A DNA stretch of 64,000 bases from Chitinophaga sp. YR627 (GTDB taxonomy: Bacteria > Bacteroidota > Bacteroidia > Chitinophagales > Chitinophagaceae). The notes under the pieces are model-generated. The model worked only from the letters and a program-made list of their open reading frames with translations, was not told the DNA's origin and did not search any database. A program made the translations under genes and the position numbers. Where the stretch lies: contig NZ_FOUX01000003.1 in NCBI RefSeq assembly GCF_900114995.1, positions 930,001 through 994,000 on the forward strand. Reading direction: 5' to 3'. Shown here piece by piece: positions 28,028 through 36,116 of the stretch; positions within the stretch are counted from its first letter, which is position 1, and each line of letters opens with the position of its first letter.

Positions 28028-29107
28028 ATGGTTTATAATGTAATTGGTGTAACGTCAGGTACTTCGCTGGCAGGAATGGACCTGGTTTTTGTGGCATTGA
28101 CAGAAGTACGTGGAAAATGGACTTACGAAATAAAGGCGGCAGAACGCCTGGTATATACCTCCGAATGGGAGGAAAAACTACGTGCTGCGGCAGACCTGTC
28201 TGCCCGGGATTACCTGTTGCTCCATGCTGAATATGGCCATTTTACCGGCCATGCCATCAATCAGTTTATTACGCAACATGAACTGGACCATAAAGTACAT
28301 TTTATTGCTGCACACGGACATACCGTATTCCATGTACCTGGACAGAAAATGACCGCTCAGCTGGGAGATGGCGCTGCTATTGCTGCCGTTACCGGTCTTT
28401 CGGTGATCAGTGACCTGCGTGCCATGGACGTTGCTTTAGGTGGAAAAGGGGCGCCAATACTGCCAATAGCAGAACAACTGCTGTTCCCTGATTACCGTTT
28501 CCGGGTGAATCTGGGAGAAAATGCCGCTATCGCCGCGGAACAGGATGGTCAGCTGATCGCATGGGACGTTTGCCCGGCTAATTATGTGCTGGATACCCTG
28601 GCGGGAATGCTGGGCCGTGCAGTTGACGAAGAAGGTAAACTGGCTGCTGGCGGTGTTACCGATCAGAAACTGCTGGATGCACTGAATGGTCTTGCTTTCT
28701 ATAATGAGAAATATCCGAAGACACTGGCTGCTAAATTCGGAACCGGTACTATTCTGCCGATGATCCAGCAGCATCAGCTGTCAACACAGGGAAAACTGAA
28801 TACCTATACCCATCATATCGCTGCACAGATTGCGGCCGCTGTACAACAACTTGCGCCGCAGGAAGAAGGCGCAGCACAGACGCTCTTACTGACAGGTGGT
28901 GGTACACGGAATACTTACCTGGTTGAGACAATACAACAGGCTTTACAAACACATAATATTACTGTAACTGTTCAGGAAGAACCATTCAGAAATGCCCTCA
29001 TGATCGCATTACTGGGCGCATTACGCTGGAGACAGGAACCGAATGCGCTGGCAGCTGTAACAGGTGCTGAAAAAGATAGTGTAGGCGGGGCTTTGTGGGC
29101 AGTATAA
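28028..29107 (+). CDS. anmK: Anhydro-N-acetylmuramic acid kinase
   Basis: A 359-residue kinase that opens and phosphorylates 1,6-anhydro-MurNAc to MurNAc-6-P in cell-wall recycling. The start at 28028 (MVYNVIGVTSGTS) is supported by a promoter element inside the longer ORF (27986). Motifs: GVTSGTSLAGMD (family GxMSGTSxDGxD, with Ala for the first Asp), HGHTVFH, GDGAAIAAVTGL and LTGGGTRNTYL. The region equivalent to NLGGIAN ... DTGPGN reads NLGENAA ... WDVCPAN, a divergence I believe is common in Bacteroidota; the catalytic Asp is kept. No recycling partner (MurQ) lies next to it. Confidence 0.9.
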   Translation: MVYNVIGVTSGTSLAGMDLVFVALTEVRGKWTYEIKAAERLVYTSEWEEKLRAAADLSARDYLLLHAEYGHFTGHAINQFITQHELDHKVHFIAAHGHTVFHVPGQKMTAQLGDGAAIAAVTGLSVISDLRAMDVALGGKGAPILPIAEQLLFPDYRFRVNLGENAAIAAEQDGQLIAWDVCPANYVLDTLAGMLGRAVDEEGKLAAGGVTDQKLLDALNGLAFYNEKYPKTLAAKFGTGTILPMIQQHQLSTQGKLNTYTHHIAAQIAAAVQQLAPQEEGAAQTLLLTGGGTRNTYLVETIQQALQTHNITVTVQEEPFRNALMIALLGALRWRQEPNALAAVTGAEKDSVGGALWAV

Positions 29108-29113
29108 TAAACA

Positions 29114-29147
29114 AATTGCAGGTATATGTGAACATATACCTGCAATT
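29114..29147. terminator. Bidirectional hairpin between anmK and ade
   Basis: Perfect 15-bp stem AATTGCAGGTATATG / CATATACCTGCAATT with loop TGAA, between convergent genes. It lacks a long T tract. Confidence 0.7.
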
Positions 29148-29158
29148 ACAATCATATG

Positions 29159-30796
29159 CTATAAAACAGCTGCTGTAAAGCTGAAATGATCTCCATCAAA
29201 CAGTCCCTTATCGCTCAGTTTCAGATGCGGAATAACCAGCAGCGCCATGAATGATAATGTCATAAAAGGCGCATCCAGTTTACTCCCCAGCGCTTTGGCT
29301 GCTTTGTCCAGCTGACTATATTGTGCCGCTACTTCATAACCATCCAGGTTGCTCATCAATCCTGCAACAGGCAAAGGCAATACATTTGCTTCACCATTGC
29401 TGACCACACTCACACCTCCCTTATGTGCAATAACGGCATTTACCGCCTGTGCAATGCTTTCATCATCGACACCTACTACAATGATATTATGACTGTCATG
29501 TGCAACAGATGAGGCAATAGCACCCTGTTTAAAACCAAAGTTCCTGATAAAGCCCAATGCCACAGGAGCTTCCTGGTAACGGTTCACAACAGCGAGTTTC
29601 AGTATATCTTTTTCTGTTGAAGAGAATAACTGATTGTCTACTAAAGGCAGTGTCTCTGTAAAACTGTTTGTGATCAGTTGTCCGTCGAGTGCTTCTATTA
29701 CCTTCACTTCCGCAGTGATACCGTCGGCGGTGATACGAAAATCGCCTGTTGATTTCGGTGTGCAGGAAAAGTTGTTGATCACTGGTGCAATCACAGAAGG
29801 GATCAGTGTTTCCCCGTTTTGTGCTACCAGCTGACCATTGATATAAGTTGCTTTGATGTTGAATGTGTCAGGATGATCTGCAATGATAAAATCAGCAGGA
29901 TCACCTACGCGCAACAATCCGGCAGGTATCCTGTAATGTAATACAGGGTTCACACAGGCAGCACGCAGTACTTTAAACAGATCGATCTTTAATGCCAGTG
30001 CTCTTCTTACCAGCGCATCGATATGTCCTTCCACAAGGTTATCCGGATGTTTATCATCGCTGCAGAACATGATCTTTTCAGGATGATCATGTAACAGGGG
30101 GATGAGTGCGTCGAAGTTACGCGCGGCACTGCCTTCCCTGATCAGGATATGCATACCGTATTGTAGTTTGTCAAGCGCTTCTGCTGCAGTAAAACATTCG
30201 TGGTCGGTACTGATGCCGGCGGCGATATATTTTTTTGCGTCTTCACCACGCAGACCAGGTGCATGTCCATCAACAGGTTTACCGATACGTTTTGCTGCCG
30301 CGATCTTCGCCATTACATCCGGCTGTTCGTGCAGTACGCCGGGAAAGTTCATCATCTCTGTGAGATAAAGTACTTCAGGTTTTTGCAGCAATGCTTCCAC
30401 ATCAGCCACAGTCACTTCTGCGCCTGCTGTTTCGAAGATCGTTGCAGGTACGCAGGAAGGCGCACCAAAACAGAATTTAAAGGGAACGGTCTTCCCGTTT
30501 TCCAGCATGTATTCCACGCCCTGTACGCCCAGTACATTCGCTATCTCATGCGGATCTGAAACAGTGGCTACGGTGCCATGTACAACAGCCAGTCTGGCAA
30601 ATTGTGAAGGTGTCAGCATAGAGCTTTCCACATGCACGTGTGCATCTACAAAACCAGGCAGCAGATACTGTTCATATGTCGCCGCGTCTTCTGTAATACT
30701 GGCAATACGGCCGTTTTCAACGGTAACGGTAGCAGGATAGATCTTCTGTTGCAGGATATCTATCAGGTTACCGGATATCTGAAATGAGGTGGACAT
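29159..30796 (-). CDS. ade: Adenine deaminase
   Basis: A 545-residue amidohydrolase converting adenine to hypoxanthine and ammonia (purine salvage). Metal-binding motifs: PGFVDAHVHVESSM at the start of the barrel, VDGHAPGL, STDHECFTAAEAL and MFCSDDKHPDNL. The C-terminal domain carries VAHDSHNIIVVGVD, typical of Ade. It lies 12 nt downstream of the WYL regulator gene on the same strand, so the two form an operon with the regulator first. Confidence 0.95.
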   Translation of the reverse strand: MSTSFQISGNLIDILQQKIYPATVTVENGRIASITEDAATYEQYLLPGFVDAHVHVESSMLTPSQFARLAVVHGTVATVSDPHEIANVLGVQGVEYMLENGKTVPFKFCFGAPSCVPATIFETAGAEVTVADVEALLQKPEVLYLTEMMNFPGVLHEQPDVMAKIAAAKRIGKPVDGHAPGLRGEDAKKYIAAGISTDHECFTAAEALDKLQYGMHILIREGSAARNFDALIPLLHDHPEKIMFCSDDKHPDNLVEGHIDALVRRALALKIDLFKVLRAACVNPVLHYRIPAGLLRVGDPADFIIADHPDTFNIKATYINGQLVAQNGETLIPSVIAPVINNFSCTPKSTGDFRITADGITAEVKVIEALDGQLITNSFTETLPLVDNQLFSSTEKDILKLAVVNRYQEAPVALGFIRNFGFKQGAIASSVAHDSHNIIVVGVDDESIAQAVNAVIAHKGGVSVVSNGEANVLPLPVAGLMSNLDGYEVAAQYSQLDKAAKALGSKLDAPFMTLSFMALLVIPHLKLSDKGLFDGDHFSFTAAVL

Positions 30797-30808
30797 TCCC
30801 GGTTGGTT

Positions 30809-31816
30809 TTATGATGAATAATTTTGCAGCATTTTTTTAGCTTCTGCTGAGAGCTTTTCTGCCAGTGCTGCAGGTTGCATCACTTTCACGTTTGCTCCAT
30901 AACTCAGGAGCAGCATCTGTAGTTCATGATTGATCACGACATTGATAGAAATGCGGCATTCCTTGTCATTGTCTTTCTCCACCAGCTGTGAAGGATGGAT
31001 CGGTTGTGATTTAATGTATTTACCCTGTAATGGAGTAAATGCCAATAGCACTTTCTCCGGTTCACCCTGTGGAACCGTTACACCAATGGCATGCTGATAA
31101 TAGCTGGCGTCATCGAAGTTCTTTTCATCGAATGTTTTGTTGGTCGGCCATATGTCTACGATCCTGTCCAGTGCAAATGTCAGCAGGGTACCGCCTTTTG
31201 CTTTCTGACTTTTACCGATCAGGTAAAAGCGGTACTGGTACTCACGCAGGTGATAAGGCTCTACCCAGTGTTCCTTCGGCTCATTCCTGTCAAAACTCTG
31301 ATAGGCGATACGTATTACTTCCCTGCCTTTGATCGCATCTACGATGAAGGGAATATGTGCCGCGCCTTTGTACTGTGTGGTACGGGCAAATTTGATCAGC
31401 CCTTTGTGTTCAAGTACTTCCCTGTTCTTTTTCAGGCTGGTCGCTATTTTGAGTATAGCGTCCTCAAACTGTACAATGACAGGGAGACTACGGAATTGCT
31501 CCAGTATACCGATGGCGATTTCCAGCCCCTGGAGATCAGCTTCATCTATGGGCAGACTATTGATAGAGTATGTTTCGTCAGTATAACGATAAGTGCCTGT
31601 ACTGCGATCGTACAGGATAGGCGCCTTATAGTTCAGTTCGGGGTCATGGCGCATGTCCTGAATATCTTTCTGGATCGTACGTACGGAAATGGTGGTGTCC
31701 ATTTTCCCGGATACGAACTCAATCAGATCCTCCAGGGTGGGTTTTCTCAAACGCTTGTTGCGTAAACGCTCGTCTATCCAGCGATAACGCGAAACAGCAT
31801 CCTTGTTTTTAGGCAT
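30809..31816 (-). CDS. WYL domain transcriptional regulator
   Basis: A 335-residue cytoplasmic regulator. The N-terminal winged helix-turn-helix (about residues 8-70; TLEDLIEFVSGK ... ISVRTIQKDIQDMR) is followed by a WYL domain (about 155-240; VIRIAYQSFDRNEP, VEPYHLREYQYRFYLIG, TFALDRIVDI) and a WCX-like C-terminal extension. WYL domains are thought to bind nucleotide-type ligands, which would fit the downstream ade gene (inference). It is divergent from the unknown gene at 31918 across about 100 nt. Confidence 0.9.
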   Translation of the reverse strand: MPKNKDAVSRYRWIDERLRNKRLRKPTLEDLIEFVSGKMDTTISVRTIQKDIQDMRHDPELNYKAPILYDRSTGTYRYTDETYSINSLPIDEADLQGLEIAIGILEQFRSLPVIVQFEDAILKIATSLKKNREVLEHKGLIKFARTTQYKGAAHIPFIVDAIKGREVIRIAYQSFDRNEPKEHWVEPYHLREYQYRFYLIGKSQKAKGGTLLTFALDRIVDIWPTNKTFDEKNFDDASYYQHAIGVTVPQGEPEKVLLAFTPLQGKYIKSQPIHPSQLVEKDNDKECRISINVVINHELQMLLLSYGANVKVMQPAALAEKLSAEAKKMLQNYSS

Positions 31817-31857
31817 GCATGGAAATATTTAGAGGATAAAAATAGTTAAAATTCGCT

Positions 31858-31874
31858 ACGCAAATTCTCTGCGT
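31858..31874. promoter_or_regulatory. Possible operator between the WYL gene and the unknown gene
   Basis: Short inverted repeat ACGCA-N7-TGCGT in the divergent promoter region, next to the -7 element of the gene at 31918. It could be a site for the WYL regulator; weak on its own. Confidence 0.3.
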
Positions 31875-31884
31875 TTTGCACCGG

Positions 31885-31892
31885 TATCTTTG
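31885..31892 (+). promoter_or_regulatory. -7 element of the gene at 31918
   Basis: TATCTTTG matches TAnnTTTG, 25 nt before the ATG. Confidence 0.55.
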
Positions 31893-31917
31893 TATCGTTA
31901 TCAACAACTAATCGGTT

Positions 31918-32502
31918 ATGAAACAGACAAATACCGCTACTGTTAGTACCTCCGAAGCAATATCAGTTGGCCAGATCATCCTGGATGATACCAATTATTT
32001 AACCTTCTGGGGGCACATCAAAAAAGATGATACCTGGCAGCGTTGTGACTTCATCACAACCTACGAAGTGTTAAATACCATGTTACGCTATGTGCAGGAC
32101 AGAAGTGATGCAGTGCAGATGATCATCGTACAGAAGCTGGAAAACATGGAGCAAATCCCCGATATGATCGATCTGGAGATGGAGCTGGGAAAAGCAGTGT
32201 TGTTTAATAACATGTATTTCAGGTTAGCCCGCCCCGGAAACCGTGAGAACGGCAACTGGGTTGAATATACAGCAGGAGAATGCTACTATATAGAGCAGGT
32301 GACCCCATTACCTTCTGCCAGCGTACCCCATTACGTCAGAAAAATAGACCATTGTATGGAGATGCTCCACAAGAGCTATGAACTGTACCTCGGGTATATT
32401 GAACTGGAATTTGATGAAGATGCAGCACGTAAAAAATCCGATCTGGCAGACGATCTTAAGTTTACCCTGGCATACTATGCCTGGAAAGAAAGGACCTTAT
32501 AA
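31918..32502 (+). CDS. Conserved-looking protein of unknown function
   Basis: A 194-residue soluble, acidic protein with no signal peptide or TM segment. Visible segments: ILDDTNYLTFWGHIKKDDTW, a Met-rich helical stretch around residues 58-88 (VQMIIVQKLENMEQIPDMID), YTAGECYYIEQVTPLPSA, and a helical C-terminal third ending AYYAWKERTL. I do not recognise the family. Codon use is like its neighbours and it has a good promoter, so it is very probably a real gene. It is divergent from the WYL regulator, and an unusual C-tract array follows its stop. Confidence 0.75.
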   Translation: MKQTNTATVSTSEAISVGQIILDDTNYLTFWGHIKKDDTWQRCDFITTYEVLNTMLRYVQDRSDAVQMIIVQKLENMEQIPDMIDLEMELGKAVLFNNMYFRLARPGNRENGNWVEYTAGECYYIEQVTPLPSASVPHYVRKIDHCMEMLHKSYELYLGYIELEFDEDAARKKSDLADDLKFTLAYYAWKERTL

Positions 32503-32509
32503 ACTCGTA

Positions 32510-32586
32510 CCCCATACTATCCCCGTGAACCCCTGAAAGAACCCTGAAAAACCCTGATAACCCCGAAAAAGCGACCCGGTTACCCC
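32510..32586. repeat. Phased C-tract array (G-rich on the minus strand)
   Basis: Eight runs of three or four C at 32510, 32521, 32530, 32542, 32552, 32561, 32575 and 32583, spaced 8-14 nt (about one helical turn), with A tracts between several of them. Part of it is a degenerate tandem repeat of AACCCTGAAAA type. The G-rich strand could form a quadruplex, though one or more loops reach 8 nt. Confidence 0.6.
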
Positions 32587-32737
32587 TAACGGTGTTGTGT
32601 TGCGCTTCCAGGTAAGCGTTATCCCTAATACCTTTTGCGTCCAGTTGTTTGTCTTAACTCCGCCCTGCCTGTTCTTCAGGCAGGGAATTTTTTTTTGAAA
32701 AATCATTGTAAAGTCTATAATATTTGTAGGAAAATCC

Positions 32738-32745
32738 TATTTTTG
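32738..32745 (+). promoter_or_regulatory. -7 element of the 1-Cys peroxiredoxin gene
   Basis: TATTTTTG matches TAnnTTTG, 24 nt before ATG 32770, inside the apparent ORF extension. Confidence 0.55.
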
Positions 32746-32769
32746 AATACTCTAAAAACAAGAGAACTT

Positions 32770-33405
32770 ATGGGCTTAAGATTAGGAGATACTGCACCGA
32801 ACTTTCAGGCTAAGACTTCACAGGGTGATATTGATTTTTATGAGTTCCTGGGAGACAGCTGGGGAGTATTATTTTCACATCCGGCTGACTACACACCGGT
32901 ATGTACTACCGAATTAGGTAAAACAGCACAGCTGAAAGACGATTTCGCAAAGCGTAATGTAAAAGTACTGGCGCTGAGCGTAGATCCGCTGGAAAAACAC
33001 CTGGGCTGGATCAACGATATCAACGAAACACAGAACACAGATGTTCAGTTTCCTATTATCGCTGATGAAGACAGGAAAGTTTCCGATCTTTATGATATGA
33101 TTCATCCGAATGCGTCAGAAACCTTTACAGTAAGGTCTCTGTTCATCATCGGACCAGATAAGAAAGTAAAACTGATGATCACTTATCCGGCTTCTACCGG
33201 CAGAAACTTCCATGAGATTCTGCGTGTGATCGACTCTCTGCAGCTGACTGCTAACTATAGCGTAGCAACTCCTGCAAACTGGGTTGATGGTGAAGACGTT
33301 ATCGTGACCCCTGCGGTGAAAACCGAAGATATTCCGGGCCGCTTCCCGAAAGGTCACAAGATCATCAAACCTTACCTGAGAACAACACCTCAGCCGAACA
33401 AATAA
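32770..33405 (+). CDS. 1-Cys peroxiredoxin (Prx6 type)
   Basis: A 211-residue peroxiredoxin. The active site PADYTPVCTTELG holds Cys45, and no other Cys occurs in the protein, so it is a true 1-Cys enzyme needing an external thiol such as bacillithiol or thioredoxin. The C-terminal Prx6 arm is present (TPANWVDGEDVIVTPAV, FPKGHKIIKPYLR). The ORF runs back to a TTG at 32635, but the promoter element lies inside that stretch and MGLRLGDTAPNF is the family N-terminus. Confidence 0.95.
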   Translation: MGLRLGDTAPNFQAKTSQGDIDFYEFLGDSWGVLFSHPADYTPVCTTELGKTAQLKDDFAKRNVKVLALSVDPLEKHLGWINDINETQNTDVQFPIIADEDRKVSDLYDMIHPNASETFTVRSLFIIGPDKKVKLMITYPASTGRNFHEILRVIDSLQLTANYSVATPANWVDGEDVIVTPAVKTEDIPGRFPKGHKIIKPYLRTTPQPNK

Positions 33406-33523
33406 GGCAGAAGGCTGTTAACAAGTAAGCAAATTGATAAACTTGTTCGTTTAAAACCTGCACCGTATGTGTGTCAGGTTTTTATTCATAAGATTTTTTA
33501 ATGGTTGGTTTTTGATTTTTACG

Positions 33524-33545
33524 AAACGGGGATTTCTCCCCGTTT
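33524..33545 (+). terminator. Terminator downstream of the 1-Cys peroxiredoxin gene
   Basis: Stem AAACGGGG / CCCCGTTT with a 6-nt loop and a T-rich tail. Confidence 0.7.
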
Positions 33546-33722
33546 TTTCTTTTTATACCAGTCTGTAAAGGCGGTACCAGGCAACACAGATGCCCGGTAC
33601 CGCCTTTAATATTGAGAGGAAGTCTTATAGGTAATACCGTTGTTATGAGGTTGTAATGGACATGAGGTGGACTTGATGCGTACCTGTCAGATACTTAGCA
33701 GGGTAGGTGAGGGCATAAAAAA

Positions 33723-33747
33723 AGGCGGTCTCTTGTCGAAACCGCCT
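33723..33747 (-). terminator. Terminator of the rlmN-pseudouridine synthase operon
   Basis: Stem AGGCGGT / ACCGCCT; on the minus strand it is followed by a run of T, just after the stop at 33773. Confidence 0.75.
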
Positions 33748-33772
33748 GTATATCAATAGTCTGTATGCTCTT

Positions 33773-34516
33773 TTATAAAACCAGCTCTGTGCTTCTGCCA
33801 CTGTTTTTACGCAGCTGCGTCACAACGGCCTGAATATCTTTTGGCAGTGGTGCTTCAATCACGTTCTCTTCTCCCTGCTGATCTTTGAATTGCAACTGCC
33901 ATGCATGCAGTCCCAGTCTGCTCAACAGCGGACGTTCTTCTTCTACTCGTTTACCCAGTTTATAGTTCTTCTTGATAGCAGACAGATAAACCGGCGAAGC
34001 AGTGCCATATAGCTCGTCTACAGCGATCGGATGGCCCAGATGCTTCATATGTACACGGATCTGGTGGGTACGGCCTGTATGGATCTGTAATTGCACCAGA
34101 CTGTAGAGACCAAAAGCTTCCAGTACCTGGTAGTCAGTCAGGGCGTTTTTACCCTTTCTGTTGGTCACCATTCTGCCCTTGATGGTCGGATGTTCCATGA
34201 TTGCTTCATCCACGCTACCAGTTTCCGGGTGTAATTGTCCGTTTACCAGGCCTTTATAGAATTTCTTCACGTTACGGCCTTCAAACAGCTGCGAATAATA
34301 TTTGTGTGCTACCTCATTTTTTGCAAACAGGATCACGCCACTGGTGTCTTTATCCAGGCGGTGTACAGTAAAGATCTCGCCGTAATGCTTTCTCAGCAAT
34401 CCCTGGAGGGAATCCAGCTGGTTGTCATGTCTGTCCGGAATCGTCAGCATGCCTGCAGGTTTGTTTAAAATAACAAAGTCTGCTGTTTCTTTTATAATGA
34501 TGTCGTTAATGCGCAT
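33773..34516 (-). CDS. RluA family pseudouridine synthase
   Basis: A 247-residue enzyme without an S4 domain. It has the RluA catalytic motif VHRLDKDTSGVILFAKN (Asp55) and the RNA-binding segment IHTGRTHQIRVHMKHLGHPI. It isomerises uridine to pseudouridine in rRNA or tRNA; the exact position is not readable. The start is 3 nt after the stop of the larger pseudouridine synthase gene, so the two are coupled, and it is the last gene of the rlmN operon. Confidence 0.92.
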   Translation of the reverse strand: MRINDIIIKETADFVILNKPAGMLTIPDRHDNQLDSLQGLLRKHYGEIFTVHRLDKDTSGVILFAKNEVAHKYYSQLFEGRNVKKFYKGLVNGQLHPETGSVDEAIMEHPTIKGRMVTNRKGKNALTDYQVLEAFGLYSLVQLQIHTGRTHQIRVHMKHLGHPIAVDELYGTASPVYLSAIKKNYKLGKRVEEERPLLSRLGLHAWQLQFKDQQGEENVIEAPLPKDIQAVVTQLRKNSGRSTELVL

Positions 34517-34519
34517 AGT

Positions 34520-36082
34520 TTACTTAAAGTGCTTCAGAAGGATGATCTCTTTTTCTGTCAGGAAACGCCATTTACCGCGATTGATGTTTTTCTTGGTAAG
34601 ACCGGCGTAAGTAACACGGTCCAGTTTTTCCACTTCATACTCCAGGTGTTCGAAAATGCGGCGTACGATGCGGTTTTTACCACTGTGAATTTCAATACCA
34701 ACCTGTGTTTTATCACCTGCTTCCACATATCCGAGTGCATCTACATTGGCCACACCATCTTCCAGGGTCACACCCTGCAGAATGTTTTCAAAGTGCGCTT
34801 TGGTTAATGGTTTATTCAGTCCTACGTGATAGATCTTTTTGATATTGTGCTTCGGATGCGCCAGTTTCTGTGCCAGTTCGCCGTCATTGGTCAGCAGCAG
34901 CAGACCAGATGTATTACGGTCAAGACGGCCTACCGGATATACGCGCTGTTCTTCTGTGGTTGCGTCCTGGATCAGTTCCATGACTGTTTTACGGCCTTCC
35001 GGATCATCAGTGGTAGTGATGTAGCCTTTTGGTTTGTTCAACAGAATGTATACCAGGTTTTTCTGGATGTTGATCTTTCTGTTATTGATCGCTACTTCGT
35101 CTTTTGCAGTTACCTTGAACGCCGGCTCGGTAATGAGTTCGCCGTTTACGGTCACTTTTCCTTCCTTCACAAAATCAACTGCTTTTCTGCGGGAGCAAAG
35201 TCCTGAGTGTGCGATGTATTTATTCAGGGGCATTTCGCCGGGTGCATTACCGGATTCTTCGTTCCTGGATGATTTTTTGCCATAGGAGTCGTCTTCATGA
35301 CGTGCCCTTCTGGTAGCCAGTTTACGATCCTGTTTACCGGCAAAACGTTCATTGGCGGTATCAAAGTATTTTTTACGGTTAAATCCGCTTGGTGTAGGAC
35401 GTTCGTCTCTGCTGGTGCGTTTGCCGGGTTTTTTATCGTCAGCACCATGGAAAGCGCTGTCGTCGTCCTGTTGTGGTTTCGGTTTGAAAGGCGTTCTGCC
35501 GCTTGCGGTTTTACGTACCGGCTCTATGCGGCGTCTGCGGCCATTTTCATCTCTTTCCGGACGTTTGGAAGCTGGTTTTTCAGCGCCATCTTTACGGAAT
35601 CCACGAGGACCTTTATGTTCGCCGTCATTCTCTTTACGTTCGGTACGGAAAGGGCGGTCATTCTTTTTGAAGTCTCCGCGGTCTTTATTATTGTCATCTT
35701 TACGCGCCGGACGGAAAGGACGTTCACTTCTTTTAAAATCTCCACGTTCCTTGTTATCATCTTCTTTGCGTGCCGGACGGAAAGGGCGATCGTTCTCTTT
35801 ACGTTCGGTGCGGAAAGGACGGTCATTCTTTTTGAAATCTCCACGCTCCTTATTATTGTCGTCTTTACGTGCCGGACGGAAAGGACGTTCACCTCTTTTG
35901 GATTCTTCGCGGCTATCACCACGTGAAGGGCGTTCACTTCTCTTGTCGCCACGACCTGGCTTCTCATCATCACCTCTTTTGCGGTCAGTGTTGCCAAAGC
36001 GTTGACCACCTTTATTGGAACTGCTGCTTTTATTTTCCTTGAAAGGGGAAAATCCTTTCTTAGCAGGTGTATTTTTTCTCAT
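34520..36082 (-). CDS. RluB/RsuA family pseudouridine synthase with long basic repeat N-terminus
   Basis: A 520-residue protein. Residues 1 to about 280 are a low-complexity, Arg/Lys/Asp-rich, probably disordered region with near-identical internal repeats (ERPFRPARKDDNNKERGDF units at about 65-152). Then follow an S4 RNA-binding domain (MPLNKYIAHSGLCSRRKAV, about 284-335) and the catalytic domain with GRLDRNTSGLLLLTNDG (Asp388). RluB/RluE-type enzymes modify 23S rRNA. The ORF extends to 36187, but ATG 36082 (MRKNTPAKKG) avoids overlap with the rlmN stop at 36117. It sits 34 nt after rlmN. Confidence 0.9.
   Translation of the reverse strand: MRKNTPAKKGFSPFKENKSSSSNKGGQRFGNTDRKRGDDEKPGRGDKRSERPSRGDSREESKRGERPFRPARKDDNNKERGDFKKNDRPFRTERKENDRPFRPARKEDDNKERGDFKRSERPFRPARKDDNNKDRGDFKKNDRPFRTERKENDGEHKGPRGFRKDGAEKPASKRPERDENGRRRRIEPVRKTASGRTPFKPKPQQDDDSAFHGADDKKPGKRTSRDERPTPSGFNRKKYFDTANERFAGKQDRKLATRRARHEDDSYGKKSSRNEESGNAPGEMPLNKYIAHSGLCSRRKAVDFVKEGKVTVNGELITEPAFKVTAKDEVAINNRKINIQKNLVYILLNKPKGYITTTDDPEGRKTVMELIQDATTEEQRVYPVGRLDRNTSGLLLLTNDGELAQKLAHPKHNIKKIYHVGLNKPLTKAHFENILQGVTLEDGVANVDALGYVEAGDKTQVGIEIHSGKNRIVRRIFEHLEYEVEKLDRVTYAGLTKKNINRGKWRFLTEKEIILLKHFK
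35627..35890 (-). repeat. 165-bp-period tandem repeat inside the RluB-like gene
   Basis: Encodes two 33-residue units (ERPFRPARKDDNNK...RTERKEN) identical but for one Glu/Asp change, separated by a 22-residue partial unit. The repeat is in frame (55 codons). Confidence 0.75.
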
Positions 36083-36116
36083 CTGTTTGTTTTTGAAATT
36101 GTATGCAGGAAACTGA

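Larger units (their letters stand above)
33406..33772. other. Intergenic region with four hairpins
   Basis: 367 nt with no gene. Hairpins: AAAACCTG / CAGGTTTT (33453-33482), AAACGGGG / CCCCGTTT followed by T6 (33524-33545), GGCGGTACC / GGTACCGCC (33570-33604), and AGGCGGT / ACCGCCT (33723-33747). The second looks like the terminator of the peroxiredoxin gene. The last, followed by a U tract on the minus strand, looks like that of the pseudouridine synthase operon. Confidence 0.6.

Noticed and set aside
35627-35890. CRISPR-like regular repeats
   Set aside because: The repeats are in-frame coding units with no unique spacers and no cas genes anywhere in the window.
35297-36005. Two long plus-strand ORFs (up to 217 residues) opposite the RluB-like gene
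   Set aside because: They mirror the repetitive Arg/Lys/Asp codons of the real gene; composition (Phe/Thr/Ile or Ser/Arg/Leu runs) is an artefact.
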